NCBI GenBank assembly: GCA_015069695.1
Contig: JADCRZ010000043.1
Span: 1-51,637, forward strand
Direction: 5' to 3'
Source: Williamsia sp.
GTDB taxonomy: Bacteria; Bacteroidota; Bacteroidia; Chitinophagales; Chitinophagaceae
DNA length: 51,637 nt
Shown: one piece after another, positions 28,112 through 36,493 of the stretch
Position numbering within the stretch: position 1 is the stretch's first letter
How the letters are laid out: each line of letters begins with the position of its first letter
Notes under the pieces: generated by a model
Told to the model about the DNA's origin: nothing
Seen by the model: only the letters and a program-made list of their open reading frames with translations
Databases searched by the model: none
Made by a program: the position numbers and the translations under genes

Positions 28112-29638
28112 ATGTCTTTATTTGAGATCTCTTTGCCTCGTTCGGTAGCAAAGGCATTGCGCCTGCCCATACGATCGCCCCGGCGTCAGCAAATCAGGGT
28201 ATTGAAGAAATTGCTCAAGAAAGCCCGCTTTACCGAATTCGGCCAGCAGTACCGGTTTGACGAGATCCTGCTGAGCAACCATCCGGTAAAAAAGTTCCGC
28301 GACCTGGTCCCTACTTTCAACTACAACACCATTTATGAACATTGGTGGCATCGCACCCTGGAAGGCAAACGCGATGTATGCTGGCCCGGCAAGGTCAAGT
28401 ATTTTGCCCTTAGCTCCGGCACGTCCGAAGCTTCCAGCAAATACATACCGGTAACCACCGACCTGATGAAAGGAAACAGGATCGTGATGCTGAAGCAGCT
28501 GCTTACCTTGCGCAACTACACCAATTTTCCGGTCCGCTCTATCGGCAAGGGGTGGTTTCTGATCAGCGGCAGCACCGACCTGCAGAAAGGTCCGGGCTAC
28601 TACGCCGGCGACCTCAGCGGCATCACCACCAAGCGGCTTCCGTTCTGGTTTACCCCGTTTTACAAACCGGGAAAAAAGATTTCCCGCCACAAAGACTGGA
28701 ACAGAAAGCTGGATGAGATCGTGGAAAAGGCCCCCGACTGGGACATCAGCTTTATCATCGGGGTACCCGCCTGGATCCAGATGGTAATGGAAAGGATCAT
28801 TGAACGCTACAACCTGAACACCATTCACGATATCTGGCCCAACCTCACCCTTTTTGTACACGGCGGCGTTTCATTTGAGCCCTACAAAAAAGGCTTTGAA
28901 AAACTGCTGGGCAAACCCCTGATCTACATCGAAACCTATCTTGCTTCCGAGGGGTTCCTGGCTTACCAGGATAGCCAGTCTACACAAAGCATGCGACTGG
29001 TTACCAACGAGCACATCTTTTTTGAATTTGTGCCTTTCAATGATGAGAACTTCGACGCAGAGGGAAACATGACAGACCAGCCCCAGGCCCTGATGATCAA
29101 TGAGGTGGAAGAAGGAAAGGACTATGCCATCCTGATCAGCACCAGCGCCGGTGCCTGGCGCTACCTGATCGGCGACACCATCCGCTTTACCAACAAGGAA
29201 AGGGCAGAGATCATCATCACCGGCAGAACAAAACATTTCCTGAGCTTGGTTGGCGAGCACCTGAGCGTCGACAACATGACCCGTGCCATCCAGATGGTAA
29301 GCGATGAAATGAATGTTTCTATCCCGGAGTTTACCGTTGCCGGTGTATCGCACAACGCCAGTTTTTCGCACGACTGGTTTGTGGGAAGCAATGATGTAAT
29401 TGATGCAGACCTGCTGTGTAAAAAGATTGATGCCAATCTGCAGGCGCTGAACGATGATTATGCGGTAGAAAGAAAGAGTGAGCTGATCGACATGAGCGTC
29501 AATGTATTTCCTGAACAAAAGTTTATAGACTTTATGCGCCGCCACGGCAAAGTAGGCGGACAACACAAGTTTCCCCGTGTGCTGAAAGGCAAGATGTACG
29601 AAGACTGGAAAGAATTTATCGCTAGCGAAAACGGATAA
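28112..29638 (+). CDS. GH3-family acyl-acid amido synthetase (auxin-responsive GH3-like)
   Basis: 508 residues, the usual length for bacterial GH3 proteins. The family belongs to the acyl-adenylate-forming superfamily; plant members adenylate carboxylic acids such as indole-acetate or jasmonate and conjugate them to amino acids. Key motifs are visible: the phosphate-binding SSGTSEASSKYIPVT, the YLASEGFLA nucleotide motif, and YLIGDTIRF followed by EIIITGRTKHFLSLVGEHLS. A C-terminal mobile domain follows. No signal peptide is present, so it is cytosolic. The bacterial substrates are unknown. The next gene, 28 nt downstream, encodes a LysE-type exporter, so the pair may make and export, or detoxify, an amino-acid conjugate; this is inference. 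Confidence 0.85.
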   Translation: MSLFEISLPRSVAKALRLPIRSPRRQQIRVLKKLLKKARFTEFGQQYRFDEILLSNHPVKKFRDLVPTFNYNTIYEHWWHRTLEGKRDVCWPGKVKYFALSSGTSEASSKYIPVTTDLMKGNRIVMLKQLLTLRNYTNFPVRSIGKGWFLISGSTDLQKGPGYYAGDLSGITTKRLPFWFTPFYKPGKKISRHKDWNRKLDEIVEKAPDWDISFIIGVPAWIQMVMERIIERYNLNTIHDIWPNLTLFVHGGVSFEPYKKGFEKLLGKPLIYIETYLASEGFLAYQDSQSTQSMRLVTNEHIFFEFVPFNDENFDAEGNMTDQPQALMINEVEEGKDYAILISTSAGAWRYLIGDTIRFTNKERAEIIITGRTKHFLSLVGEHLSVDNMTRAIQMVSDEMNVSIPEFTVAGVSHNASFSHDWFVGSNDVIDADLLCKKIDANLQALNDDYAVERKSELIDMSVNVFPEQKFIDFMRRHGKVGGQHKFPRVLKGKMYEDWKEFIASENG

Positions 29639-29666
29639 ACGTTAGATAAAAAAGAATAGACAGCTT

Positions 29667-30305
29667 ATGACGGAAGCGCTGATAAAAGGATTGGCACTAG
29701 GACTTTTTCTTACCCTGTCGGTGGGTCCTGTTATCTTCACCATTGTCAAACTAAGCCTTAATTATGGCAAAGAAGGAGGCTTCAGTTTTGTGGCCGGCGT
29801 CTGGCTCAGCGACATCGTACTGGTAGTCGTAAGCAATGTTTTTTCTGAATGGGTAAGCCAGCTGCTCGAATACAAACAAACGATCGGATACGTAGGCAGT
29901 TCCATCCTGATCATCATGGGCGTGTACTTTGCTTTTTTTAAAAAAGTTGTGCTGCGCACGGCCAAAGAAAGCGAAGCGTTCAGCTTTGATGTGGGCCACG
30001 TGCTGCGGCTTGGTCTCTCCGGCTTTCTGATCAACACCTTCAACCCCAGCGTCATCTTTTTCTGGCTCATCAACGCCACCGCTTTTGCCGTAACCCATAC
30101 ACTGAGGCAGCGCATCATCATTTTTTCCGTTTGTTTGCTGTTCAATATCGCGGCCGACATCGGCAAGATATTCCTGGCAGGCAAACTGCGCGACCGCCTC
30201 ACCCTGCGCAACATGACCATCATCAACCGGATATCCGGTACCATCCTCATCGGGTTCGGACTGGCCCTTTTCTACAGCTCGCTTTTCCTTGTAACCAAAT
30301 CATAG
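29667..30305 (+). CDS. LysE-family amino-acid exporter
   Basis: 212-residue inner-membrane protein with about six hydrophobic helices, typical of the LysE/RhtB translocator family. The N-terminal signature is present: a hydrophobic helix followed by LTLSVGPVIFTIVKLSLNYG with the helix-breaking GP, then WLSDIVLVV. The middle NTFNPSVIFFWL motif also matches the family. Such proteins export amino acids or related small metabolites by proton exchange. It follows the GH3 gene by 28 nt on the same strand and is probably its operon partner. Substrate is not readable from sequence. Confidence 0.88.
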   Translation: MTEALIKGLALGLFLTLSVGPVIFTIVKLSLNYGKEGGFSFVAGVWLSDIVLVVVSNVFSEWVSQLLEYKQTIGYVGSSILIIMGVYFAFFKKVVLRTAKESEAFSFDVGHVLRLGLSGFLINTFNPSVIFFWLINATAFAVTHTLRQRIIIFSVCLLFNIAADIGKIFLAGKLRDRLTLRNMTIINRISGTILIGFGLALFYSSLFLVTKS

Positions 30306-30366
30306 CAGCCTGTTAACAAAAAAACTGTCCTGTTTATTACCGGTTCGCTCTACCTTAGTGAAAGGT

Positions 30367-30954
30367 ATGCGTGTATTTCTACTATCATCTATCCTTGTGC
30401 TGCTTTTTTCCTCCGCTTTGTTTTCACAGGTATCTGATTTTGTGACCGTCAAAAAGAAGAACAACCGTACCTACACCACGTATTTCCCGGGTTCCCATAT
30501 AGAATGTGAAACCATATTTGGCTATCATGTAAACGGCTGGGTAGAAGCCGTGCACAACGATTCTGTATTTGTAAAACAATACAGCATTCAGATGACGCCG
30601 ACCCAGTTTGGCGTAAGCCGGCTCGATACGCTCGGAAGCTACCTGGTGGGCATTTACTACAAGGATATTGATGTTGTGATCATACCCCGCAAAGAATCAT
30701 TTGGCTATGTCAAGAACGGAAGCATATTTATCATTGGCGGACTGGGTTATGCCTTGTTGAACTTCGTCAACGGCAAGTACCTGAAAGAACCTATTACCAC
30801 AAGCCGCAACTTGCGCAGTCTTGGCATTGCATTGGGCGTAGCGGGCGGAGGTTACCTCATCAACCGCCTGCATCTCTCCAACAACCGAAACGGGAAAAAA
30901 TACCGCGTTGAATACGTACATATGGGAGAGGGACAGCGGTTGAAAGGGTTTTAG
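30367..30954 (+). CDS. Exported protein of unknown function
   Basis: 195 residues from the ATG at 30367; a GTG at 30358 would add three residues. A signal peptide (about 1-21, SALFSQ) is followed by a beta-rich domain (the VTVKKKNNRTYTTYFPGS and GWVEAVHNDSVFVKQYSIQ segments), then a hydrophobic glycine-rich stretch (about 112-130, GSIFIIGGLGYALLNFVNG) and a second one (about 142-155). It could therefore be anchored in a membrane after export. I recognise no family or catalytic motif. It is 61 nt downstream of the LysE gene on the same strand and may be transcribed separately. Confidence 0.6.
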   Translation: MRVFLLSSILVLLFSSALFSQVSDFVTVKKKNNRTYTTYFPGSHIECETIFGYHVNGWVEAVHNDSVFVKQYSIQMTPTQFGVSRLDTLGSYLVGIYYKDIDVVIIPRKESFGYVKNGSIFIIGGLGYALLNFVNGKYLKEPITTSRNLRSLGIALGVAGGGYLINRLHLSNNRNGKKYRVEYVHMGEGQRLKGF

Positions 30955-31044
30955 GCCGATGTAAGCGCTTCTTTGATGGAATGGCAATAAATTCTCCCCC
31001 ATTGTGTAACTATGTGCTAATTTTCAGCCCCACAACTTACCTGT

Positions 31045-31590
31045 ATGGCAAAATTCTTTGACAGCATCGAACCGGCCCACAAGGCTTTTATCGAAAGGCA
31101 AAAGATGTTTTTTACCGGCAGCGCTCCGCTGGATGCAAAGGGGCATGTCAATGTTTCTCCCAAGGGGCTGGACAGCTTCCGGGTGCTTTCTCCCAACCGC
31201 GTGGCTTACATGGATATCATTGGCAGCGGCAACGAAACATCCGCCCACCTGATTGAAAACGGCCGCATCACCATTGTGTTTTGTGCATTCGACGGTCCGC
31301 CCAATATCCTGCGTCTTTACGGAGAAGGCTATGCGGTTTTGCCGGGTGATCCTGAATGGGGAGAGCTGGCGGCACTTTTCCGGCTCCGCCTTTCAACACG
31401 CCAGATCATTGTCGCAAATATCCACAAAGTGCAAACTTCCTGTGGTTTTGGCGTGCCGCTCTATGAGTATACCGGCGAGCGCGATCATGCCGACAAGTGG
31501 GCAGAAAAGAAAGGTGTTGACGGACTCGAAGCATATAAAAAAGAAAAGAACAGGGTTAGCCAGGATGGGTTGCCGACAGCTTTGTTTTGA
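31045..31590 (+). CDS. Pyridoxamine 5'-phosphate oxidase-like flavin-binding protein
   Basis: 181-residue cytosolic protein of the split-barrel FMN-binding superfamily. Matching segments are KMFFTGSAPLDAKGHVNVSPKG near the start, RVAYMDIIGSGNETSAHL in the flavin-binding region, and the RITIVFCAFDGPPNILRLYGEG strands. It belongs to the general-stress / PNPOx-like group rather than to the vitamin B6 biosynthetic PdxH, whose substrate residues are not evident. The redox substrate is unknown. It is 45 nt upstream of mtgA on the same strand, so they may share a transcript without an obvious pathway link. Confidence 0.82.
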   Translation: MAKFFDSIEPAHKAFIERQKMFFTGSAPLDAKGHVNVSPKGLDSFRVLSPNRVAYMDIIGSGNETSAHLIENGRITIVFCAFDGPPNILRLYGEGYAVLPGDPEWGELAALFRLRLSTRQIIVANIHKVQTSCGFGVPLYEYTGERDHADKWAEKKGVDGLEAYKKEKNRVSQDGLPTALF

Positions 31591-31635
31591 TCTCTTTCTT
31601 TATCTGCTTGCTGATCCACTAAACCGGGGCTTATT

Positions 31636-32334
31636 ATGAAGACAAAGGGACTGGTACCACGCTTGTGGCGAAAAATCAGAAGGGTACTGCTTATCCTGCT
31701 CATCTTTCAGTTTATATATATTATTCTCCTGAAATGGGTCGATCCGCCTGTTACGCTTACCCAGCTGGGAAGCTGGATTACAGGCCATGGGCTCAGCCGG
31801 GATTATGTCTCTTATAACCAGATAGCCGCCTCGGCCAAGCTGGCTGTTATTGCATCGGAAGACCAGCTCTTTGCTGATCACAGTGGCTTCGACTGGAAGA
31901 GCATTGAAAAAGCGATGGCTTATAACAAACGCAAACCCAACAGGATCAGGGGTGCCAGTACGATCAGCCAGCAGGTGGCCAAGAATGTGTTTTTGTGGCA
32001 GGGAAGAAGCTGGATCCGCAAGGGACTGGAAACTTATTTCACCTTTATGATTGAGCTGATCTGGGGAAAGCGCAGGATCCTGGAGATGTACCTGAACGTG
32101 GCCGAGATGGGAGAAGGCGTCTTTGGTATTGAAGCTGCAGCACAAAAGAATTACAAAAAACCGGCATTAAAGATCAGCCGCCAGCAGGCAGCTATGATCG
32201 CCGCCTGTTTACCCAATCCTAAAAAATATACCGTAATGCCTCCGTCGCGGTACAATCTATCGCGTTGCCCCTGGATACTGCGGCAGATGAACTACCTGCA
32301 AAAAGACAGTGATATTCAGAAGATCATTAACTGA
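31636..32334 (+). CDS. mtgA: Monofunctional biosynthetic peptidoglycan transglycosylase
   Basis: 232 residues with one N-terminal transmembrane anchor (about 14-32, rich in I and L) and a GT51 glycosyltransferase domain on the periplasmic side. The catalytic glutamate motif is SEDQLFADHSGFDW, followed by RIRGASTISQQVAKNVFLW and by KRRILEMYLNVAEMG, which contains the conserved E-x-Y-L-N. The enzyme polymerises lipid II into glycan strands. No transpeptidase domain is attached, and the length fits MtgA rather than a truncated penicillin-binding protein. It follows the PNPOx-like gene by 45 nt and precedes an exported glycoside hydrolase. Confidence 0.93.
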   Translation: MKTKGLVPRLWRKIRRVLLILLIFQFIYIILLKWVDPPVTLTQLGSWITGHGLSRDYVSYNQIAASAKLAVIASEDQLFADHSGFDWKSIEKAMAYNKRKPNRIRGASTISQQVAKNVFLWQGRSWIRKGLETYFTFMIELIWGKRRILEMYLNVAEMGEGVFGIEAAAQKNYKKPALKISRQQAAMIAACLPNPKKYTVMPPSRYNLSRCPWILRQMNYLQKDSDIQKIIN

Positions 32335-32395
32335 TCCGGAATTACTTGGCCGCATCAAACTAAGCCAACCGGTCCTGTTAAAAGAATCAAAGCCC

Positions 32396-32426
32396 TTTGA
32401 AATCTCAACGCTTATCGCTTGATTTG
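32396..32426 (+). promoter_or_regulatory. Candidate promoter for the GHL10 hydrolase gene
   Basis: TTTG at 32396-32399, a 19-nt spacer, then TTGATTTG at 32419-32426, which fits TAnnTTTG at 7 of 8 positions. Spacing is inside the 17-23 nt reported for Bacteroidota promoters. The predicted leader before the ATG at 32453 is about 20 nt. Confidence 0.4.
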
Positions 32427-32452
32427 CGTTTCTTCGTTATCAACCATACCGT

Positions 32453-34015
32453 ATGAAGCGCTTCCTTGAATCGGTTTCAGTTCCATTGCATTGTCCCCTC
32501 CAGGGAGGGGTGGGTTCAAGCCCCATCTACCGCAAGCTTATCCAAGCCGCCCTTCTCGCTCCCCTGCTCCTGGCACTGTCTATCGCCTATGCACAGCCGA
32601 AATACGAGTTCCGGGCCGCCTGGATCGCAACGGTGGATAACATTGACTGGCCGCCCAAAAACAATTACAATCCCGATGTACAGCGGGCTGAGTTTATCCG
32701 GCTGCTCGACATGCACCGGCGCAATGGCATGAACGCCGTGATCGTACAGGTGCGGCCCGCCACAGACGCTTTCTATCCATCCCCCTACGAACCCTGGAGT
32801 GAATGGCTGACCGGGAAACAAGGCCAACCACCTACACCCTACTACGATCCGCTTGAATTTATGATCGAAGAAACACACAAGCGGGGCATGGAATTTCATG
32901 CCTGGTGCAACCCTTACAGAGCTGAGTTCTCTATCGGACGGTCTTCCATCTCTCCCACCCATATCACCCGGCTGCACCCTGAATGGTTTATTACCTATGG
33001 CGACAAACGGTATTTTGATCCCGGCAACCGGGAAGCACAACAACACGTAGTGAATGTGATCCGCGACCTGGTAAGGAGATACGACATCGATGCCATCCAC
33101 TTTGATGATTACTTTTACCCTTACCGCCTGCCGGGAAAAACATTTCCGGATAAAGCCAGCTTTGTCCAATACGGGAACGGACTGGATGAAGCTGCCTGGA
33201 GAAGAAGCAATGTAGATTCGATCATCTATCTGTTGAGCAAAGCCATCAAGGAAGAAAACAGATACTGCCGCTTCGGTGTCAGTCCGTTCGGTGTATGGCG
33301 CAACAGCACGCAAGACCCTGAGGGCAGTGCCACAAGGGCCGGACAAACAAACTACGACGACCTCTATGCCGACATCCTGCTGTGGTTGCAAAAAGGCTGG
33401 ATCGATTATGTTACGCCCCAGCTATATTGGGAATTCGGGCATCGGCTTGTGGCTTACGAAACCCTGGTCGACTGGTGGAGCAAGCACACCTATGGCAGGC
33501 ACTTATACATTGGCCACGGTGTGTACCGGGTGTGGGAACAAACCAATGCTGCATGGAAAAATAAAAGCGAATTGCCACATCAGATCAGCCTGCTGCGAGA
33601 ATATCCCACTGTGCAGGGAAGCGCCTACTATAGCAGCAAATCATTTATCAGAAACCCCAATGGCTGGAATGATAGTCTGCAGCATCATTATTATCAATAC
33701 CCGGCTATTGTTCCCCCGATGGCCTGGATCGACACGCTTGCACCTGGTAAGCCTTTTGCAGAAAAGCAACCAGGCAGCTTGTGGCAGCTGTCGGCAGCCC
33801 CGGGTACTGCAGTCAGATATTTTATTGTATATAACTTGTCTGCAACCCATACGGTTGCTACAGACCCTGCTTCTATTGTAGCAGTTCTGGCACCTGCAAA
33901 GAATGGCAAGGCAAGTTTTGACGAGCGTGCATTTGCAGGAGGGCAATCAAACGGATGGGCCGTTACTGTGGTGAGCCGGAACAATGTGGAAAGCGAAGCA
34001 GTTCTCCTGAACTAA
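32453..34015 (+). CDS. Exported glycoside-hydrolase-like protein, GHL10/DUF187 type
   Basis: 520 residues from the ATG at 32453. A TIM-barrel domain (about 50-370) shows the GHL10 pattern: EFRAAWIATVDNIDWP at its start, NAVIVQVRPATDAFYPS, FHAWCNPYR, and IDAIHFDDYFYPY with acidic residues likely to be catalytic, then WIDYVTPQLYWEFG. A small C-terminal beta domain follows. GHL10 proteins are implicated in cell-envelope glycan turnover; the substrate here is unknown. The first ~28 residues are odd: a GC-rich palindrome is translated within them, before a good signal peptide (LIQAALLAPLLLALSIAYAQ). An in-frame GTG at 32510 directly after the palindrome would give a normal signal peptide and could be the true start. 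Confidence 0.85.
   Translation: MKRFLESVSVPLHCPLQGGVGSSPIYRKLIQAALLAPLLLALSIAYAQPKYEFRAAWIATVDNIDWPPKNNYNPDVQRAEFIRLLDMHRRNGMNAVIVQVRPATDAFYPSPYEPWSEWLTGKQGQPPTPYYDPLEFMIEETHKRGMEFHAWCNPYRAEFSIGRSSISPTHITRLHPEWFITYGDKRYFDPGNREAQQHVVNVIRDLVRRYDIDAIHFDDYFYPYRLPGKTFPDKASFVQYGNGLDEAAWRRSNVDSIIYLLSKAIKEENRYCRFGVSPFGVWRNSTQDPEGSATRAGQTNYDDLYADILLWLQKGWIDYVTPQLYWEFGHRLVAYETLVDWWSKHTYGRHLYIGHGVYRVWEQTNAAWKNKSELPHQISLLREYPTVQGSAYYSSKSFIRNPNGWNDSLQHHYYQYPAIVPPMAWIDTLAPGKPFAEKQPGSLWQLSAAPGTAVRYFIVYNLSATHTVATDPASIVAVLAPAKNGKASFDERAFAGGQSNGWAVTVVSRNNVESEAVLLN
32495..32525. repeat. GC-rich palindromic element inside the 5' end of the hydrolase gene
   Basis: CCCCTCC (32495-32501) and GGAGGGG (32504-32510) form a 7-bp inverted repeat with a 2-nt centre. 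TGGG (511-514 of the 32-kb block) and CCCA (32522-32525) flank TTCAAGC as a second small arm. The composition contrasts with the surrounding coding sequence. It resembles REP-like intergenic palindromes, here lying within an open reading frame. Confidence 0.5.
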
Positions 34016-34019
34016 GCTC

Positions 34020-34397
34020 TTATAAATCTTCTTCTCTTTCCAGCATCAGGATGGCGCTCTGCGGAACGATGTAATACTTCTCGCCGCCATACATAACTTC
34101 TGTAGCACCACTCAGCAGAAAGATAGCGAGATCGCCTTCGCGTGCCTGCAGGGGAATGTATTTGATCCGGTCTTCTTCGCTCTTCCAGGATTCATCTTCT
34201 ACCGGCATCGGAATGGCATAGCCCGGACCGGTACGGATCACATATCCCTGCTGTACTTTTTCTTTTTCCTGTACACCCGGCGGAAGATACAAACCGGTTA
34301 TTGTGCGCTCATCGGGCCGGGCTGGCTGTACCAACACCCTGTCACCAATTACGATCAGCTTCTTAAACTTATTATCAGGTGTTACACGCAATGCCAT
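34020..34397 (-). CDS. GroES-like co-chaperone family protein
   Basis: 125 residues with the GroES (Cpn10) fold signature: IGDRVLVQPARPDERTITGLYLPPG, then a mobile-loop-like EKEKVQQGYVIRTGPG and a C-terminal EVMYGGEKYYIVPQSAIL that matches the closing strands. Canonical GroES is about 90-97 residues. This one has an insert after the G-x-G turn (PMPVEDESWKSEEDRIKYI), and no groEL gene is adjacent. It is therefore a GroES paralogue rather than the main co-chaperone, and interaction with GroEL is uncertain. Its stop is 4 nt from that of the convergent hydrolase gene. Confidence 0.85.
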   Translation of the reverse strand: MALRVTPDNKFKKLIVIGDRVLVQPARPDERTITGLYLPPGVQEKEKVQQGYVIRTGPGYAIPMPVEDESWKSEEDRIKYIPLQAREGDLAIFLLSGATEVMYGGEKYYIVPQSAILMLEREEDL

Positions 34398-34595
34398 GAG
34401 TAAAAATTAGACTGCAAAAATAAGCAAACTTGGAGGCGTATGGATAAGGAGTTGAGGGGATGTGTAAACCCTGCCAGGGGCTTGTTTCTGCCTGTACTCA
34501 GCCCCTGTACTGCTATGATTCTTTAACAAAATCTTATTTTGCTCCGGGTTGGCAAGCTAATTGTTTTAACTTTAATTTGAAATAAATAAACAATC

Positions 34596-35294
34596 ATGGA
34601 AGGATCAAAAGCGAAAATCTTGCTGTGTGAAGACGATACCAATTTAGGTTCCGTACTCAAAAATTACCTGGAGCTGAATGATTATGAAGTTGTGCTGGAA
34701 AGAGACGGTCGCCTGGGATTAGCTGCATTTCAGCGGGAAAAATTTGACCTTTGTTTACTGGATGTGATGATGCCCAATATGGACGGATTCACTGTAGCCG
34801 AAGAAATCCGCGATGTTGATCCTGAAATCCCCCTGTTTTTTCTCAGTGCCAAAACCATGAAGGAAGACATCATCCAGGGATACAAACTGGGCGCTGATGA
34901 TTATATTACCAAGCCTTTTGACAGCGAAGTGCTGCTCCATAAGATAAAGGCCATCCTCAAACGCAACGAAGAGCAAAACCGCGAAAGCTCGAACGTTGTA
35001 TACGACCTGAGCAAGTACCATTTCAACCCCAAGCTGCGCGAGCTCAGCCACGAAGGCAAAACACAGACCCTCTCACCCAAAGAAAACGAGCTGCTAAAAA
35101 TGCTGGCCGAACACAAGAACGACCTGTTGCCGCGTGAGCAAGCCCTCAAAAAGATCTGGGGCAGCGATACTTACTTCAACGGCCGCAGCATGGACGTATA
35201 CATCGCCAAGCTCCGCAAATATTTAAAAGACGATTCCAACATCGAGATCGTGAACATACATGGAAATGGGTTCAGATTGGTGGTGCCGGCTTAG
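34596..35294 (+). CDS. OmpR-family response regulator, RprY-like
   Basis: 232 residues: an N-terminal receiver (about 6-122) with acidic pocket CEDD, phospho-acceptor Asp56 (LLDVMMPNMDG), conserved Ser/Thr and Lys (FFLSAKT, DDYITKPF), and a C-terminal winged-helix DNA-binding domain (about 135-230; SPKENELLKMLAEH and a GRSMDVYIAKLRKYL recognition segment). The receiver closely resembles RprY of Bacteroides as I recall it, a regulator with broad stress and metabolic targets. No histidine kinase gene is adjacent, so it is an orphan here. A weak promoter-like TTG ... TAACTTTA (34549-34574) precedes it, with shorter than usual spacing. Its stop lies 2 nt from the convergent ruvB stop. Confidence 0.87.
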   Translation: MEGSKAKILLCEDDTNLGSVLKNYLELNDYEVVLERDGRLGLAAFQREKFDLCLLDVMMPNMDGFTVAEEIRDVDPEIPLFFLSAKTMKEDIIQGYKLGADDYITKPFDSEVLLHKIKAILKRNEEQNRESSNVVYDLSKYHFNPKLRELSHEGKTQTLSPKENELLKMLAEHKNDLLPREQALKKIWGSDTYFNGRSMDVYIAKLRKYLKDDSNIEIVNIHGNGFRLVVPA

Positions 35295-35296
35295 AT

Positions 35297-36328
35297 TTAA
35301 AACAACAAATTCTCCCCTCCCCTTCCTACCGGCTTCTTACCCAGATGCTCATACGCTTTGGGAGTTACTTCGCGGCCCCGGGGTGTGCGCATAATAAAGC
35401 CTTCCTGGATGAGGAAGGGTTCATATACTTCTTCCAGGGTGCCGGTTTCTTCTCCTACAGCGGTGGCAATGGTAGTAATGCCTACCGGGCCTCCCTTGAA
35501 TTTTTCGATGATAGCAGATAAGATCCGGTTGTCCATTTCATCCAGGCCATGCTCATCTACGTTGAGGGCGCGCAGGGCATGTTGCGTAATGCCCAGGTCG
35601 ATGACGCCGTTGCTGAGCACCTGCGCAAAATCGCGGACCCGGCGCAGGAGACCGTTGGCAATACGTGGTGTGCCGCGGCTTCTGCGGGCAATTTCCCAGG
35701 AAGCGTCGGAAGTGATCTTTGTATGCAGGATGTCTGAAGCGCGGACAATGATCTTTTGCAGCGTCTGCGCGTCATAATATTCCAGCCTTGATTTGATGCC
35801 GAAGCGCGATAGAAGGGGCGCTGTAAGCAAGCCGCTGCGCGTGGTAGCGCCAATCAGGGTAAACGGCTCGATGTTGAGCTGGATGCTGCGGGCATTCGGA
35901 CCGCTATCGATCATGATGTCGATCCTGTAGTCCTCCATGGCTGCATACAGATACTCTTCCACTACGTTGCTGAGCCGGTGGATTTCATCGATAAAAAGAA
36001 CATCATGTTTTTCAAGATTGGTAAGCAGTCCGGCCAGATCACCCGGCTTCTCGATCACCGGGCCGGAAGTTTCCCGGATGTTGACGCCCATCTCATTGGC
36101 CACGATCCGCGAGAGGGTGGTTTTGCCCAATCCGGGCGGTCCGTGGAACAGGATGTGATCCAGCGCTTCGCCCCGCATCTTGGCGGCTTTGATAAAAATC
36201 TTGATGTTTTCGATGATCTGCGGCTGACCGGAAAAGTCTTCAATAATGGCCGGCCTGATATTGTTCTCAAACTCCTTATCGGCCGCGGTCAGCGTTTCTT
36301 TCTTGCTATGTAAATTCGGATTTGACAC
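35297..36328 (-). CDS. ruvB: Holliday junction branch migration ATPase RuvB
   Basis: 343 residues, the standard length. The AAA+ core carries Walker A ([10 protein letters not shown]), Walker B with DEIH (LFIDEIHRL), sensor 1 (LIGATTRSG) and the arginine finger region ([11 protein letters not shown]), followed by a C-terminal winged helix ending in [16 protein letters not shown]. RuvB hexamers with RuvA drive branch migration of four-way junctions during recombination and repair. The start is GTG at 36328. A TAnnTTTG-like TAACTTTA (minus strand, 36339-36332) lies immediately upstream, so a very short leader is possible. ruvA and ruvC are not in this window. All motifs are intact. Confidence 0.97.
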   Translation of the reverse strand: MSNPNLHSKKETLTAADKEFENNIRPAIIEDFSGQPQIIENIKIFIKAAKMRGEALDHILFHGPPGLGKTTLSRIVANEMGVNIRETSGPVIEKPGDLAGLLTNLEKHDVLFIDEIHRLSNVVEEYLYAAMEDYRIDIMIDSGPNARSIQLNIEPFTLIGATTRSGLLTAPLLSRFGIKSRLEYYDAQTLQKIIVRASDILHTKITSDASWEIARRSRGTPRIANGLLRRVRDFAQVLSNGVIDLGITQHALRALNVDEHGLDEMDNRILSAIIEKFKGGPVGITTIATAVGEETGTLEEVYEPFLIQEGFIMRTPRGREVTPKAYEHLGKKPVGRGGENLLF

Positions 36329-36493
36329 GCGTAAAGTTACACATTCAAGCCCAGAAAACCGCCTAAATTTTTTAGCAAAAAGGCAAGATGCTTTTGGTGA
36401 TTGCGAACAAAATAGGTAAAAAACCGCCCTTTTTGCACAGCTTTGGCTTTTGCAACAGCCGGGTAATGAACCTGCTTTCGGCCAGCATAAAAC

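Noticed and set aside
32510-32526. T-arm-like GGGTTCAAGCCC stretch suggesting a tRNA end
   Set aside because: No acceptor, D-arm or anticodon arm fits upstream, and it lies in the coding region of the hydrolase.
34549-34574. Promoter for the RprY-like gene (TTG plus TAACTTTA)
   Set aside because: The spacing is 15 nt, below the usual 17-23, so it is not listed as a feature.
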